Below, piece by piece: positions 36,686-46,942 of a stretch of 64,000 nucleotides of DNA. Every line of letters begins with the position of its first letter. Positions within the stretch are counted from its first letter, which is position 1. The stretch is from Chlorobiaceae bacterium (lineage in GTDB: Bacteria > Bacteroidota > Chlorobiia > Chlorobiales > Chlorobiaceae). The stretch covers positions 62,001 through 126,000 of the forward strand of contig JAAXWO010000008.1 in the NCBI GenBank assembly GCA_013334965.1, in the 5' to 3' direction. The notes under the pieces were generated by a model. It was not told the origin of the DNA, did not search any database, and saw nothing but the letters and a program-made list of their open reading frames with translations. A program made the translations under genes and the position numbers.

Positions 36686-37630
36686 TTACTTGAGAATGAT
36701 GGTGCGGACAGGCTGTTCATAAGGAGCCATATCGCCCCGTTCAAAAAGCTTCTGCCCCTCCCTTGCAAGCCATGCTCCAAAACCGGTAGCTGGAGGGTCA
36801 AACGGATCGTAAAGGTAATAGACGATCGTCGAGAGAGGATATTGACCGGAGTAAACAGTTGCCGGTGAGGCCGTCACCGGATCACTCCCGGGAGTTTCCG
36901 AAACAGGCACTGCCTTAATGGACTGGCTGTCGCCGCCGGTACGCAGTGCCTGCGCATAGGCAGGAAGGGTCACGATCGCAACTGCTTGCCGGTCATTACG
37001 GACACGTGAGAACAGGGCTTGTTCATCAGCGACGGCAGTGGCAGACAGCTGGCCGGACCGATCAAACAGCATTGCGGACAGAACCATACGGGCGCGGAGA
37101 TCGGTTCCGTCAAGGCAGGCGACGATCTTGCCCGGTCTGCCGCCCAGCTCTTTCCAGTCGGAAACCTTTCCCGAGAATATTCCCTTAAGCCCGTCCTTCG
37201 ATATGGATCGAACCGGATTGTCCCTGTTGACGATGAGCACAAGGGCGTTTCGCGCGATCGGCTGTCGCCTGACAGGACGCTTGAGGGAAACCAGGACAGA
37301 GTCTTCCTGACGTGAAGGTGATCCTTCGATGATCGCTGCACCGACATGGCGCCGCAGAAGCTGCATAACCGGAGGCAGGGACGTTTCCGATGAAAACCTG
37401 ACAGCGGCACCCGGATAGTGTTCAGTAAAAACACGAGCCTGGATTTCCGCGACAGGTAACAACGAACGGTCAACGGCGACAGTCACCGAACCCCTGACAG
37501 GCGTCGTGCCGGAGAGCATCGAAACCGGGGATCTTTCAGGCGCAGAGGGACGCATCCACATCCAGACAGGCACAATGATGCCTGCGGCAAGGACAAAAGC
37601 AAGCGCTATGTTTCGGATCCTGTTGTTCAT
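36686..37630 (-). CDS. PstS-like periplasmic binding protein
   Basis: 314 residues. N-terminal hydrophobic segment (residues 8-26) is a signal peptide or anchor. The rest is a type II periplasmic binding fold of the PstS kind (GLKGIFSGKVSDWKELGG is the typical motif; YPLSTIVYYLYDP near the end). No pst permease genes lie nearby. The four-base spacing to the diguanylate cyclase suggests it senses a ligand, perhaps phosphate, for that enzyme. Confidence 0.8.
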   Translation of the reverse strand: MNNRIRNIALAFVLAAGIIVPVWMWMRPSAPERSPVSMLSGTTPVRGSVTVAVDRSLLPVAEIQARVFTEHYPGAAVRFSSETSLPPVMQLLRRHVGAAIIEGSPSRQEDSVLVSLKRPVRRQPIARNALVLIVNRDNPVRSISKDGLKGIFSGKVSDWKELGGRPGKIVACLDGTDLRARMVLSAMLFDRSGQLSATAVADEQALFSRVRNDRQAVAIVTLPAYAQALRTGGDSQSIKAVPVSETPGSDPVTASPATVYSGQYPLSTIVYYLYDPFDPPATGFGAWLAREGQKLFERGDMAPYEQPVRTIILK

Positions 37631-37753
37631 ACTTTTAGGCTGATCGCTTCATTACAGATAAAGATAGAGAAAAAAAGAACATGGCGTCAATCATGCAGAC
37701 GAGTCACGAAAATGAAAATTGATCGTTTTCCCTTTCGAAAATAAACCTGAATT

Positions 37754-37787
37754 CAGTAATATATTCGCCTGTTTGGATATTTATTCA
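37754..37787 (+). promoter_or_regulatory. Candidate ArgR binding region (ARG boxes) before argC
   Basis: 37774-37787 reads TGGATATTTATTCA, one mismatch from the TGAAT-WWWW-ATTCA core of ARG boxes. A weaker second half-site pattern (ATATATTCG at 37759-37767) lies six bases upstream, close to the normal tandem spacing. It sits 26 bases before the argC start, and argR is in the same operon. Confidence 0.45.
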
Positions 37788-37813
37788 TTTTGTTGAATTC
37801 GAGCGAAAAAGCC

Positions 37814-38827
37814 ATGGACCAGAATAAAAGAGTTACCGCCTCGATCATCGGAGCTTCAGGATATTCGGGAGCCGAACTGGTCGGACTGCTCATGAGGCAC
37901 CCCAAAGTGGCAATCGAAGAGATCTATGCCCATACACAGGCTGGAAAACACTTTTCGGACCTTTATCCCGCCATACACTGCGACAAGGTGTTCCAGGCGT
38001 ATTCCGGCCAGTACGGAAGCGACATATATTTTCTTGCCCTGCCCCATGGCGAAGCCCTGCAGATCATCCCCGGCTTGCTTGCCGCCGGAAAAACGGTCAT
38101 CGACCTCTCAGGCGATTTCAGGCTCAAAAGCATCGCTGAGCACAGGAAATTCTATGGCGGAGAGAAACCGGAAGGCGCTTTCCTGCAATACGGCATGCCG
38201 GAACTCTTTGGCGACGACATCGCAGCAGCAACCGCAATAAGCAATCCAGGATGCTATGCGACAAGCATCATTCTCGGCCTGGCTCCCCTGTTCAGGGATA
38301 ATGCGCCGGGTATGGCAGTGGAGTCTGTGAACGTCACGGCGGTTTCAGGCATCTCTGGAGCCGGAAGAAGCTCGAAAACAGAACTCTCCTTTTCTGAGAT
38401 GAGCGGCAACATGAGGGCCTACAAGGTGGGCGCGCACCAGCATACGCCCGAAATCATGCAGGCGCTCGGCAGCTCAGCGGAAAACCCCGGATTCAGGTTC
38501 GTCTTCACGCCAATGATAGCCCCATATGTCAGGGGCATCTATTCGGTGCTTAACGTCCGCCTCTCTTCCAGGGTCGACATGGAATCGATACGTACGCACT
38601 ACAGGAAGTTCTATGCCCAGGCACCCTTTGTCAGACTGAGGGACGGAGTCACAGAGGTGCGCCACGTGGCCCATACCAATTTCTGCGACATCAGCCTTGC
38701 CTGGGAAGACGACGGTTCGCTGGTCATCATCACGGCCATCGACAACCTGGTCAAGGGAGCCGCGGGCCAGGCAGTCCAGAACATGAACCTGATGCTCGGC
38801 TTCGAAGAGACGACAGCATTGCTTTAA
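37814..38827 (+). CDS. argC: N-acetyl-gamma-glutamyl-phosphate reductase
   Basis: 337 residues from ATG 37814; the frame opens at TTG 37790 but homology begins after [21 protein letters not shown] is the NADP-binding loop, and SNPGCYATS carries the catalytic Cys. It reduces N-acetylglutamyl phosphate to the semialdehyde, third step of arginine synthesis. First gene of argC-J-B-F-R-G. Confidence 0.96.
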   Translation: MDQNKRVTASIIGASGYSGAELVGLLMRHPKVAIEEIYAHTQAGKHFSDLYPAIHCDKVFQAYSGQYGSDIYFLALPHGEALQIIPGLLAAGKTVIDLSGDFRLKSIAEHRKFYGGEKPEGAFLQYGMPELFGDDIAAATAISNPGCYATSIILGLAPLFRDNAPGMAVESVNVTAVSGISGAGRSSKTELSFSEMSGNMRAYKVGAHQHTPEIMQALGSSAENPGFRFVFTPMIAPYVRGIYSVLNVRLSSRVDMESIRTHYRKFYAQAPFVRLRDGVTEVRHVAHTNFCDISLAWEDDGSLVIITAIDNLVKGAAGQAVQNMNLMLGFEETTALL

Positions 38828-38848
38828 TCAGAAACCTATTCATTCAGC

Positions 38849-40132
38849 GTGGAACCATTCGAAAAAACAGCTTCGGCAATACAAAACCTTTCCGGCAGGA
38901 GTTCCTGGCCGCAAGGCGTGACGCCCATAATTCCCGGCGATACGCAGACCGAACCGTTCTGGCCTGCAGGATTTGTCCTGTCGGGCATCAACTCGGGGAT
39001 CAAGCCTGTCCGCAAGGACCTCATGCTGCTCCTGAGCGAGACCCCTGCAAGCACGGCCTCCGTCTTTACGACCAACCTCTGCTGCGCGGCCCCGGTCGAC
39101 CTTTCAAGGTCCAACCTTGCAGCCACGTCGGGTCTGATGAGGGCGGTGATCTGCAACAGCGGCAACGCGAACGCAGCCACGGGAACACAGGGAATGCAGG
39201 ACGCCATGCGCATGGCCTCCGACACCGCCACAGCATTCGATCTCAAACCGGAGGAGGTGCTCGTCGCCTCGACGGGCGTAATCGGCCAGCTTATGCCGAC
39301 GGCAAAAATCTCGGCCGCCATGCCGCTCCTCGAAACCTCTTCGGGAAGCGACTGCTGGCGGGATGCCGCCGAAGCGATCATGACCACCGATACGTTTCCC
39401 AAGGCTTTCGGCGTCGATGTCGCCCTGTCGGGAGGTACCGCAAGGATTACCGGCATTGCAAAAGGCTCGGGGATGATCTGCCCGAACATGGCCACCATGC
39501 TGGCCTTCCTCGCCACTGACGCATCGATCGAACCGTCGCTCCTGCAGGAGCTCCTTTCCGCAGCAAACGCGGTAAGCTTCAACGCCATCACGGTCGACGG
39601 AGACACCAGCACCAACGACATGGCGGCAATCATGGCGAGCGGACGCGGCCCAAAGGTTCTTCGCGGCAGCGACGACGCCACCCTTTTCGGTGAGGCGCTC
39701 AGGTCGGTCATGACCATGCTCGCCCAGTTGATCGTCATCGACGGTGAAGGAGCCACAAAGTTCGTCGAAATCAGTATCCAGGGTGCGACATCGGACGACG
39801 AGGCACGCATGGCGGCCATGACCGTTGCCAACTCGCCGCTCGTCAAGACCGCAATCCACGGAGAAGATGCGAACTGGGGCAGGATCATCGCAGCCGTCGG
39901 ACGCTCGGGTGCTTCATTCGTGCAGGAGGAGCTCTCTGTCTGTTTCGACTCCGAACCGATCCTGAAACCGGGACTCGATGCCAGGTTCTCCGAAGAGGAG
40001 GCCAAAAAGATCATGTCGAAGGAGGCGTTCACCATCACGGTCACGCTGGGCAAAGGTCCCGGAAGAGCTGTCGTATGGACCTGCGACCTCAGTAAACGTT
40101 ATATCGAAATCAACGGCAGCTACAGAAGCTGA
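38849..40132 (+). CDS. argJ: Glutamate N-acetyltransferase / amino-acid acetyltransferase
   Basis: 427 residues with a GTG start at 38849, 21 bases after argC. The self-cleavage region [17 protein letters not shown] contains the Thr nucleophile (ATML) that separates alpha and beta chains. ArgJ recycles the acetyl group from N-acetylornithine to glutamate; no argE or argA is present in the cluster, which fits the cyclic pathway. Whether it also uses acetyl-CoA cannot be told from sequence alone. argD is not in this window. Confidence 0.95.
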   Translation: MEPFEKTASAIQNLSGRSSWPQGVTPIIPGDTQTEPFWPAGFVLSGINSGIKPVRKDLMLLLSETPASTASVFTTNLCCAAPVDLSRSNLAATSGLMRAVICNSGNANAATGTQGMQDAMRMASDTATAFDLKPEEVLVASTGVIGQLMPTAKISAAMPLLETSSGSDCWRDAAEAIMTTDTFPKAFGVDVALSGGTARITGIAKGSGMICPNMATMLAFLATDASIEPSLLQELLSAANAVSFNAITVDGDTSTNDMAAIMASGRGPKVLRGSDDATLFGEALRSVMTMLAQLIVIDGEGATKFVEISIQGATSDDEARMAAMTVANSPLVKTAIHGEDANWGRIIAAVGRSGASFVQEELSVCFDSEPILKPGLDARFSEEEAKKIMSKEAFTITVTLGKGPGRAVVWTCDLSKRYIEINGSYRS

Positions 40133-40164
40133 CCGGATACCGTCACCATTCACCACCAATTGCC

Positions 40165-41085
40165 ATGAAACAATCGTGCAGTGAATTTCGCCCGGCAGGG
40201 AAAAAAGGCCCTCAGCAGGCCATTGGCCAGGTGCTTATCGAGGCGCTGCCATATATCAGGAAGTTTGAAGGCAAAACCTTCGTCATAAAATATGGCGGAG
40301 CCGCCATGAAGGAGGAGGGTCTCAGAAACACCTTCGCCCAGAACGTCACCCTGCTCAGGAAGGTCGGCATAAACGTCGTCCTGGTCCACGGCGGAGGGGA
40401 CGCAATTACGAAAACTTCCGCCCGGCTCGGGCTGGAGACCACTTTCGTTCACGGCAGGCGCGTCACCGACAAGGAGACGGTCGACGTGATTCAGATGACC
40501 CTTGCCGGCAAGGTCAATCAGGACATCGTCCGCCTGATCAGCGATCACGGCGGCAAGGCAGTCGGAGTCAGCGGGCTCGATGCCGATCTGATCCAGGCCG
40601 TACCGTCACCGAACGCCGCTCAGCTCGGCCTGGTCGGCGAGGTTACCGATATCAATACCTCCTATATCGACCTGCTCTGCAACGCGGGGCTGATTCCGGT
40701 CATCGCCCCCATCGGATTCGACGGCGAAGGCAACATCTACAACATCAACGCCGATGACGCCGCGAGCAGCATCGCCCTTGCGCTCAAGGCCGAAAAGCTC
40801 ATCTACGTGAGCGACGTGGAGGGCGTCAGGGTCGGCGACTGCATCCTGAAAACGCTCTGCAAGTACGATGCGGCCGACTTCATCGAAAACGGCACCATTT
40901 CGGGCGGCATGATCCCCAAGGTTCTTTCGGCATACCTGACGCTCGACGGAGGCGTCCGGAAGGTACACCTGATCGATGGAAAACAGACCCACTCCCTGCT
41001 GCTCGAAATCTTCACCGACGAAGGCGTAGGCACGCAGTTTGTCATCGAAAACGAACATGAACCATTACAACAGGAAAAAGCATAA
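40165..41085 (+). CDS. argB: Acetylglutamate kinase
   Basis: 306 residues, amino-acid kinase fold: [10 protein letters not shown] near the start, [10 protein letters not shown], and the C-terminal [20 protein letters not shown]. The N-terminal extension (about 25 residues before the core) is the kind found in arginine-inhibited hexameric forms. It phosphorylates N-acetylglutamate. TAATG overlap with argF. Confidence 0.96.
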   Translation: MKQSCSEFRPAGKKGPQQAIGQVLIEALPYIRKFEGKTFVIKYGGAAMKEEGLRNTFAQNVTLLRKVGINVVLVHGGGDAITKTSARLGLETTFVHGRRVTDKETVDVIQMTLAGKVNQDIVRLISDHGGKAVGVSGLDADLIQAVPSPNAAQLGLVGEVTDINTSYIDLLCNAGLIPVIAPIGFDGEGNIYNINADDAASSIALALKAEKLIYVSDVEGVRVGDCILKTLCKYDAADFIENGTISGGMIPKVLSAYLTLDGGVRKVHLIDGKQTHSLLLEIFTDEGVGTQFVIENEHEPLQQEKA

Positions 41086-42098
41086 TGAGCCAGCATCAGT
41101 CAACCCAAACTCGTAAACGCGACTTTCTCGGTTTTACCGGACTGGATGCCGGCAAGATCATCGAACTCTTCGACTATTCGCTTCATATCAAGCAGCAGCG
41201 CTTTGCCGACAGGGAGAGCGACGGGTTCAAGCCGATCCGCAACAAGACCGTCGCTATGATCTTCAGCAAGCCCTCGCTCCGCACAAGGGTCTCCTTTGAA
41301 CTCGGCGTCTATGAGCTTGGCGGCCACGCCATCAGCCTCGAAGGGAAGGCGATCGGCGTCGGAGAACGCGAGTCGGTCGAGGATATCGCCAAACTTCTTT
41401 CCCGGTATAACGATGCGATCGTCGCACGGCTTCACGAGCACGAGATCATCGAAACCCTTGCAGCGAATGCCGACATTCCGGTCATCAATGCGCTTACCGA
41501 CCTTTCGCACCCCTGCCAGGTGCTGGCAGACGCCTTTACGCTCTACGAAAAAGGGCTGTGGCACGAGGGAATCAAGGTGGTGTTCGTCGGCGATGGCAAC
41601 AACGTGGCCAACTCCTGGATCGAACTGGCCGGCATCCTCCCCTTCCACTTTGTGCTTGCCTGCCCTCCCGGCTACATGCCCGATGAAAACCTTCTGAAGC
41701 AGGCGCGCAGCAACGCCAAAGGAACCATAGAAATCCTGCATGACCCGTTCGAAGCCGTAAAGGGTGCCGATGTGCTCTATACCGACGTATGGACAAGCAT
41801 GGGACAGGAGGAGGAAATGGCTGAACGGCTCAGGATCTTCAAGGATTTCCAGATCAATCAAACCCTTCTCAAGGCAGCCGCACCAGGCGCGGTCGTCATG
41901 CACTGCATGCCGGCACACCGCGGACAGGAGATCAGCGCAGAGGTGATGGACGGCCCTCAGTCGATCATCATCGATGAGGCAGAAAACCGCCTGCACGTCC
42001 AGAAAGCGCTGATGGTGAAGCTCATGAACCACGACGAATACAGGAAATTCCACCTGACGCACCGCCTCAAGAACGCGGCAAACCGCCTGAAATCCTGA
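41085..42098 (+). CDS. argF: Ornithine carbamoyltransferase
   Basis: 337 residues. Carbamoyl-phosphate loop FSKPSLRTRVSFE (usually STRTR, here SLRTR), HPCQVLAD, and HCMPAHRG with the catalytic Cys that binds ornithine. Converts ornithine to citrulline. ATG overlaps the argB stop. The Ser-Leu-Arg-Thr-Arg variant occurs in some bacterial OTCases. Confidence 0.95.
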   Translation: MSQHQSTQTRKRDFLGFTGLDAGKIIELFDYSLHIKQQRFADRESDGFKPIRNKTVAMIFSKPSLRTRVSFELGVYELGGHAISLEGKAIGVGERESVEDIAKLLSRYNDAIVARLHEHEIIETLAANADIPVINALTDLSHPCQVLADAFTLYEKGLWHEGIKVVFVGDGNNVANSWIELAGILPFHFVLACPPGYMPDENLLKQARSNAKGTIEILHDPFEAVKGADVLYTDVWTSMGQEEEMAERLRIFKDFQINQTLLKAAAPGAVVMHCMPAHRGQEISAEVMDGPQSIIIDEAENRLHVQKALMVKLMNHDEYRKFHLTHRLKNAANRLKS

Positions 42099-42108
42099 GT
42101 CGGACATC

Positions 42109-42555
42109 ATGAACAAAACCCTCAGGCAAAGAAAAATACGGGAACTTGTGGAAAGCCATGAGGTTTCCGGTCAGCAGGAGCTGTTGGGACTGCTCGAAAA
42201 ATCCGGCATCAGCGTCGCCCAGGCAACGCTGTCGAGGGATTTCGCGGATATGGGCATCGTGAGGACGCGAAACGCCAACGGTTACCGGCTCGTCGTGCCC
42301 GATGACTCTTCCGAGGACATCATCAAGGGGCTGGTCGGCATGGAGGTGCTTTCTGTCAGCGCCAACGAAACGTCGATCATCATCAGGACACTGCCGGGAC
42401 GGGCTCACGGAGTCGGCTCGTTCCTTGACGGGCTCAGGAGCCCTGAAATCCTCGGCACCATAGCCGGAGACGACACGGTGCTCGTCATTCCTTCGACGAT
42501 AAGGCAAATATCGTCCATCAAATCATATATTCAGAAAAGCCTCTCACAACCATGA
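42109..42555 (+). CDS. argR: Arginine repressor ArgR
   Basis: 148 residues. N-terminal winged helix (residues 1-70, with [21 protein letters not shown] as the recognition region, broken here at 21 letters only by description) and C-terminal arginine-binding domain ([19 protein letters not shown], then [12 protein letters not shown]). It forms arginine-bound hexamers that bind ARG boxes. Being inside the operon it should control its own synthesis through the candidate site before argC. Confidence 0.95.
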   Translation: MNKTLRQRKIRELVESHEVSGQQELLGLLEKSGISVAQATLSRDFADMGIVRTRNANGYRLVVPDDSSEDIIKGLVGMEVLSVSANETSIIIRTLPGRAHGVGSFLDGLRSPEILGTIAGDDTVLVIPSTIRQISSIKSYIQKSLSQP

Positions 42556-42571
42556 AAACCAGTATCGAAGA

Positions 42572-43777
42572 ATGAGCAAGGAAAAAATTGCGATCGCCTA
42601 TTCCGGCGGTCTCGACACCTCAGTCATGATCAAGTGGCTGAAAGACAAATACCAGGGCGCAGATATCGTCGCCGTCACTGGCAACCTCGGTCAGACCAAG
42701 GAGATCGAAAACCTTGAATCCAAAGCCATTGCGACCGGAGCCTCCTCTTTCCATTTCGTCGACCTCCGCAAGCAGTTCGTCGAAGAGTACATCTGGAGGG
42801 CACTCAAGGCAGGCGCTCTCTATGAAGACGTCTACCCGCTCGCCACGGCGCTGGGCCGTCCGTTGCTCGCCAAGGCGCTTGTCGATGTCGCCCTCGAAGA
42901 GGGTTGCACGATGCTTGCCCACGGCTGCACCGGCAAAGGCAACGACCAGGTGCGTTTCGAGGTGACCTTCGCTTCCCTCGCCCCGCAGCTTAAGGTGCTC
43001 GCTCCGCTTCGCGAATGGGAGTTCACCTCGCGTGAAGCTGAAATCGCCTATGCAATGGAACACAACATCCCCGTATCGGCGACCAAAAAGAGCCCTTACT
43101 CAATCGATGAGAACATCTGGGGCATCAGCATCGAGTGCGGCGTTCTCGAAGATCCCATGGTTGCTCCTCCGGAAGATGCCTTCCAGATCACCGTTTCGCC
43201 TGAAAAGGCCCCGGACAAACCTACCGTTGTCGACATCGAGTTCATCGAAGGCGTTCCTGTGGCGCTTGACGGACGGCAGATGAGCGGCCTCGACATGATC
43301 GTCAGGCTCAACGAGCTCGGCGCAATGAACGGCGTCGGACGTCTCGACATGGTTGAAAACCGCGTCGTAGGCATCAAGTCAAGGGAGATCTACGAAGCTC
43401 CGGCAGCCACGATCCTTCACTTCGCCCATCGCGAACTCGAAAGGCTTACGCTTGAGAAATCGGTGTTCCAGTACAAAAAGAACATCAGCCAGGACTATGC
43501 GAACATCATCTACAACGGCACCTGGTTCTCGCCGATGCGCAACGCCCTCGACGCATTCGTCAACGAAACGCAGAAACCGGTAACCGGTCTTGTAAGGATC
43601 AAGCTCTACAAGGGTTCGATGTCACTGCTGGGCAGGAATTCACCGAACTCCCTCTACAACGAGGAACTCGCGACCTACACCGAAGCCGATACCTTCAACC
43701 ACAAAGCGGCCGCAGGGTTTATCCACATCTATGGCCTCGGCGTAAAAACCTTCAATCAGGTCAACGCAGGGAAATAA
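42572..43777 (+). CDS. argG: Argininosuccinate synthase
   Basis: 401 residues. The PP-loop [15 protein letters not shown] at residues 9-23 and the conserved [15 protein letters not shown] identify it. It joins citrulline and aspartate with ATP. Last gene of the first arginine operon; a strong terminator follows 34 bases later. Confidence 0.97.
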   Translation: MSKEKIAIAYSGGLDTSVMIKWLKDKYQGADIVAVTGNLGQTKEIENLESKAIATGASSFHFVDLRKQFVEEYIWRALKAGALYEDVYPLATALGRPLLAKALVDVALEEGCTMLAHGCTGKGNDQVRFEVTFASLAPQLKVLAPLREWEFTSREAEIAYAMEHNIPVSATKKSPYSIDENIWGISIECGVLEDPMVAPPEDAFQITVSPEKAPDKPTVVDIEFIEGVPVALDGRQMSGLDMIVRLNELGAMNGVGRLDMVENRVVGIKSREIYEAPAATILHFAHRELERLTLEKSVFQYKKNISQDYANIIYNGTWFSPMRNALDAFVNETQKPVTGLVRIKLYKGSMSLLGRNSPNSLYNEELATYTEADTFNHKAAAGFIHIYGLGVKTFNQVNAGK

Positions 43778-43810
43778 GAACCGCGTTGCCTTGATGCCTC
43801 AAACAGAAAA

Positions 43811-43846
43811 AGCCGTCCCGGCGTGAAAACCGGGACGGCTTTTTTT
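43811..43846 (+). terminator. Terminator after argG
   Basis: A perfect 11-bp GC-rich stem (43811-43821 with 43830-43840), eight-base loop and a T run to 43847. Confidence 0.92.
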
Positions 43847-43888
43847 CATACAGATCGACTTGAAACCGCTCGTGCGACGAGGAATCGC

Positions 43889-44221
43889 TCATCTATTGAT
43901 GATGATGACATCTCCACGAGGCGGAGGCGGAGGAGGAGCATACCGCCTATACTGTCTGTTCTTGAGCCTCTGCCGATCGAGTTTTACCTCCTCCTGATAA
44001 AGCCTCAGTCGCTCCTGCTCAGTCTTCTCCTGCTCCCGCCTGATTTTGGCATCTTCCTGCAGCTCAAGCTTTTCCATGTTCTGATCATGCTGGCGCTGCT
44101 GGATGTCCAGCTGCTCCTGGTCCTTCTGGCGCCAGAATTCAGCATCGGCATAGGATGCCTGCGTCGTAACGGCCATCATGCCGACAAATGCCGCGAAAGG
44201 TAATATGCCCAGCTTCTTCAT
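43889..44221 (-). CDS. Exported charged coiled-coil protein, unknown function
   Basis: 110 residues from ATG 44221 (MKKLGILPFAAFVGMM, signal peptide ending around SYADA). The frame is open to 44281 but the upstream part is not signal-like. Mature part is a run rich in Q, E, R, K and D (about residues 28-90, predicted coiled coil), then PPPPPP and a hydrophobic end DVIIINR. Not recognised. Last gene of a four-gene exported block on the minus strand. Confidence 0.75.
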   Translation of the reverse strand: MKKLGILPFAAFVGMMAVTTQASYADAEFWRQKDQEQLDIQQRQHDQNMEKLELQEDAKIRREQEKTEQERLRLYQEEVKLDRQRLKNRQYRRYAPPPPPPRGDVIIINR

Positions 44222-44270
44222 CGTTGTTCCCCCCGAAAATAATGTTAATGGTTGATGCCGCCCATACTCC

Positions 44271-44891
44271 TTAAACACCAAGCCCGTCTGCGGCCTTTTG
44301 CGCGTTCGATACGTCCACGTTGTTGGCAGAGAGGTATTTGAACAATTTTCCGGTCGTGGATACGGACGTGGATACGACAGCCGGGAGATTATTTATCAGG
44401 TAGAGCACACCGGGGGCGTCGAAGATTCCGATCGCTTTCACGTCGATTCTCGAAAGTGAACCCACCAGTTTAGAGGTCCTTGAAACCGCGATCGCATATC
44501 TGAGGGCGCCTTCGGTCGCGAGTCTCTTCTGGTGATCGTCCAGGGGACGGTTCTCCTCCATGATATGATTGAGGCTCTCGTCCAGTTCCCTGCCCATTCT
44601 TGCCTTTTCCTCGTTCGAGGCCTTTTTGGCATCTCCGTTCTGCACGAAATCGATCGTCGCCTGTCTGGCAGCCAACTCCTCTTTACCGGCGATTGCCTGA
44701 ATAAGAAGAACTTGTGCGTCAAGGTAAAGATCGAGAGCGACGCTGCAATCGAAAACGACCTGCCTGACGTTTGATCGGTCGCCACTGCTACCGGTCACCT
44801 GAAGAATACCGGACAAGCCCGGAAATGCCATGGCACTCTGTTGCGGGATGAACAACGAACAGAGAATGATCGGCAAATATCTTGATTTCAT
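44271..44891 (-). CDS. Exported protein of unknown function
   Basis: 206 residues. Signal peptide ends AMAF (about residue 22). The mature part is mainly helical, with one Cys (FDCSVALDLYLDAQVLLIQA) and a Val/Ser-rich region near the end (NLPAVVSTSVSTTGKLF). No recognised family. Spacing 29 bases to the upstream gene and 49 to the next. Confidence 0.8.
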   Translation of the reverse strand: MKSRYLPIILCSLFIPQQSAMAFPGLSGILQVTGSSGDRSNVRQVVFDCSVALDLYLDAQVLLIQAIAGKEELAARQATIDFVQNGDAKKASNEEKARMGRELDESLNHIMEENRPLDDHQKRLATEGALRYAIAVSRTSKLVGSLSRIDVKAIGIFDAPGVLYLINNLPAVVSTSVSTTGKLFKYLSANNVDVSNAQKAADGLGV

Positions 44892-44920
44892 GTGCTTACT
44901 CCCGTTAATTCTCCTGTTGG

Positions 44921-45697
44921 TTATCGGACGCCCTTGGCATTCAGTTGCTCAGTGAGAGTAATGGCGGTTTCCTTTGCTGCGATGATCAATGCATTACGGC
45001 TTGCGACGCTCTGGTCGGGCCCAAGGCCGGAAAACTGGATCGGCCCAACAGACCCGATTTTCCTGGGTATCATCGGGTAAATGTCCCACAATTGGGCACG
45101 AACAGAAACATAGACCCGCTTGTTTCCGGTAACGGGGTCGACGTCGTTGAGGCCGATATCGATGGTGCCGACTGCGAAATAGCGAACATTGCACTTCCTG
45201 GCTGCCGAAAAGACCTTGCTCCTGACCTGTGCGCTCATATCATCGGTCGTGGCGAACGCGGATTGGATCACCTTCGGGTCAGGACCTCCTCCGTTGATCA
45301 TGACATCCTCATATGCGCCATACTCAATCCCTGCATTGGTCAGAACCTCACCCATTGCCGCGTCGATATCCTGTGAGCTTGTCACTGAATATCTGACCTC
45401 ATCCTCTTTCCTTACCGTGGTGCCGCCAATGGTGACCCGCTGCTTGCCCGTTACGAGCCCCACCCTTCCCGGTGCCGTATTCACCTGCTCCCTGAAGTCG
45501 GTCCTGGTGTCGTCATGCTGAATGACCGAAGAGGTTTTCCGGGCAAGAAACAGGAAAGAAAACAGTGACCCTTCAGACCTCATCGGCATACCCACGGACG
45601 GCGGGGTGCCCCGGTCATCATAATAGGGATCTCCAGCAAAGGCCTGGTTTCCGAAGGCCATAGCCATACTCAGGATCAGCAGTGATTTGTACCTCAT
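44921..45697 (-). CDS. Exported protein resembling CsgG/FlgT-type domains
   Basis: 258 residues. Signal peptide ends QAFA (residue 21). A segment in the second half, KCNVRYFAVGTIDIGLNDVD then VYVSVRAQLWDI, resembles the assembly-ATPase-independent CsgG/FlgT-like fold in which a conserved G-T beta strand is followed by a strand of V-V-R-x-W/D type. The similarity is weak and by eye. Fifteen bases after the gene at 45713 on the same strand. Unknown function; likely periplasmic or outer-membrane associated. Confidence 0.75.
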   Translation of the reverse strand: MRYKSLLILSMAMAFGNQAFAGDPYYDDRGTPPSVGMPMRSEGSLFSFLFLARKTSSVIQHDDTRTDFREQVNTAPGRVGLVTGKQRVTIGGTTVRKEDEVRYSVTSSQDIDAAMGEVLTNAGIEYGAYEDVMINGGGPDPKVIQSAFATTDDMSAQVRSKVFSAARKCNVRYFAVGTIDIGLNDVDPVTGNKRVYVSVRAQLWDIYPMIPRKIGSVGPIQFSGLGPDQSVASRNALIIAAKETAITLTEQLNAKGVR

Positions 45698-45712
45698 ACT
45701 CTGCTCGCTTTT

Positions 45713-46942
45713 TTATTTTAATTGACCAAAAATTCTGGATGCGTCCCGGAAAACTCCTTCAGCTTCGGCCCCTCTTGAGGCTGACTCCTTCAACCAGCGG
45801 GCATCGGGCCCGGAAAACTGTTTCGAAGTTTCGTCTATCAGTGCGAATGTCGTTTTCCTGTACTGCGGCCAATCATCGATCCTGGGATTGTATCTCTTTG
45901 CGAGAGTGATGATCTGGGTGTTGTAGATATTCTCATTGAGAACGGTAGCGGAGGCGGAGACATCCGTCATTTTTATGGTTCCCAATACCCTGTAGATCTT
46001 CTGCCAGGAGCTCTGCTCTTCGACTGTGGTCCCCCGGAACGCCCTGACGGTAAAATCGACCGTAAAATCAGGAGACGGAAGATTCAGGCTGAAGGTGTTC
46101 CCGTCTGCGAATCTCATCGGCATGACCCTGCCGACAGCTTCGCCGGGGCTCCAGGGAACGATAGGCACGCTGTTGTTCGTGGCGATCGACGTTTCGAGTT
46201 CATTGGCAAGCAGATTGGCAAAAGCCCTGGGATTGATACGCTCATCATTGAGTTTTGTCAAGGCTTCCGGTTCGAAATCGATATGTTTGACCTGAAGGTG
46301 TTTGTTGTAATAATCCCTGATCTTCAGCTCGGCAAATCTGTCCAGCCACAGATCGAATGGATTGATACCGAGATTATTGGTGAGGTAGATTGTCCGGAAC
46401 AACTCAAGAACCTCACTCTCTGTCAATCTGCCCCTGACGATCTCGGAATATTTAAGTCGGACAGGATATGCTGCGATCAACTGTTTCGTCTTCCGGTCGA
46501 AAGCCAGGACGTTGAAGTTCAGGCGCAGATACATGACGAGCTGGTCCTGAAGCTCTATATATTCGATGTTTTCATAGGAAAGGGCAAAAGCCACGGTTAC
46601 CTGGCTACCCCGACCCAACCTGCCAAGGTCGGTACTCAACCGGGCATCCAGGTCAGGACGTGATTTTATTTTTTCGTTGAATACCTTGTTCAGCAATGGT
46701 TGGCCGTTGGCATCCCTGATCTGCTCAACCCTGGCGCTATAGGGATAGAGATCATTGCGATTTTCATAATTGCCCGAAAACGCAAAGCCCGCAAAAAGAA
46801 GCTTTTCATCAGCTTGACCCAGTCGTGGCATCAGCATGACGAAAAGCATTGATGCTGTCGTTATGGCGGCAAATGGAAAATGAATGCTTTTGAATAAGCG
46901 ATGCGAACGATGGCCGGCAAGGTAGAAAATCTTTCTTTGCAT
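45713..46942 (-). CDS. Large exported protein of unknown function, first of the block
   Basis: 409 residues from ATG 46942; an open frame extends to 46972. A long basic start precedes a hydrophobic segment (ITTASMLFVMLMPRLGQA), a signal peptide or anchor. The mature part has mixed strands and helices with no Cys or known motif. Stretches such as DLGRLGRGSQVTVAFALSYE and DPHLQVKHIDF-like segments look like periplasmic mixed-fold modules. Not recognised. It heads the four-gene block lying between argG and argH. Confidence 0.75.
   Translation of the reverse strand: MQRKIFYLAGHRSHRLFKSIHFPFAAITTASMLFVMLMPRLGQADEKLLFAGFAFSGNYENRNDLYPYSARVEQIRDANGQPLLNKVFNEKIKSRPDLDARLSTDLGRLGRGSQVTVAFALSYENIEYIELQDQLVMYLRLNFNVLAFDRKTKQLIAAYPVRLKYSEIVRGRLTESEVLELFRTIYLTNNLGINPFDLWLDRFAELKIRDYYNKHLQVKHIDFEPEALTKLNDERINPRAFANLLANELETSIATNNSVPIVPWSPGEAVGRVMPMRFADGNTFSLNLPSPDFTVDFTVRAFRGTTVEEQSSWQKIYRVLGTIKMTDVSASATVLNENIYNTQIITLAKRYNPRIDDWPQYRKTTFALIDETSKQFSGPDARWLKESASRGAEAEGVFRDASRIFGQLK

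Noticed and set aside
38836-40053. 405-codon open frame on the minus strand over argJ
   Set aside because: It lies opposite a well-identified enzyme, its residue make-up is that of complementary codons and it has no domain; a shadow of argJ.
41100-42116. 338-codon open frame on the minus strand over argF
   Set aside because: Antisense to argF with no recognisable motif; explained by codon bias.
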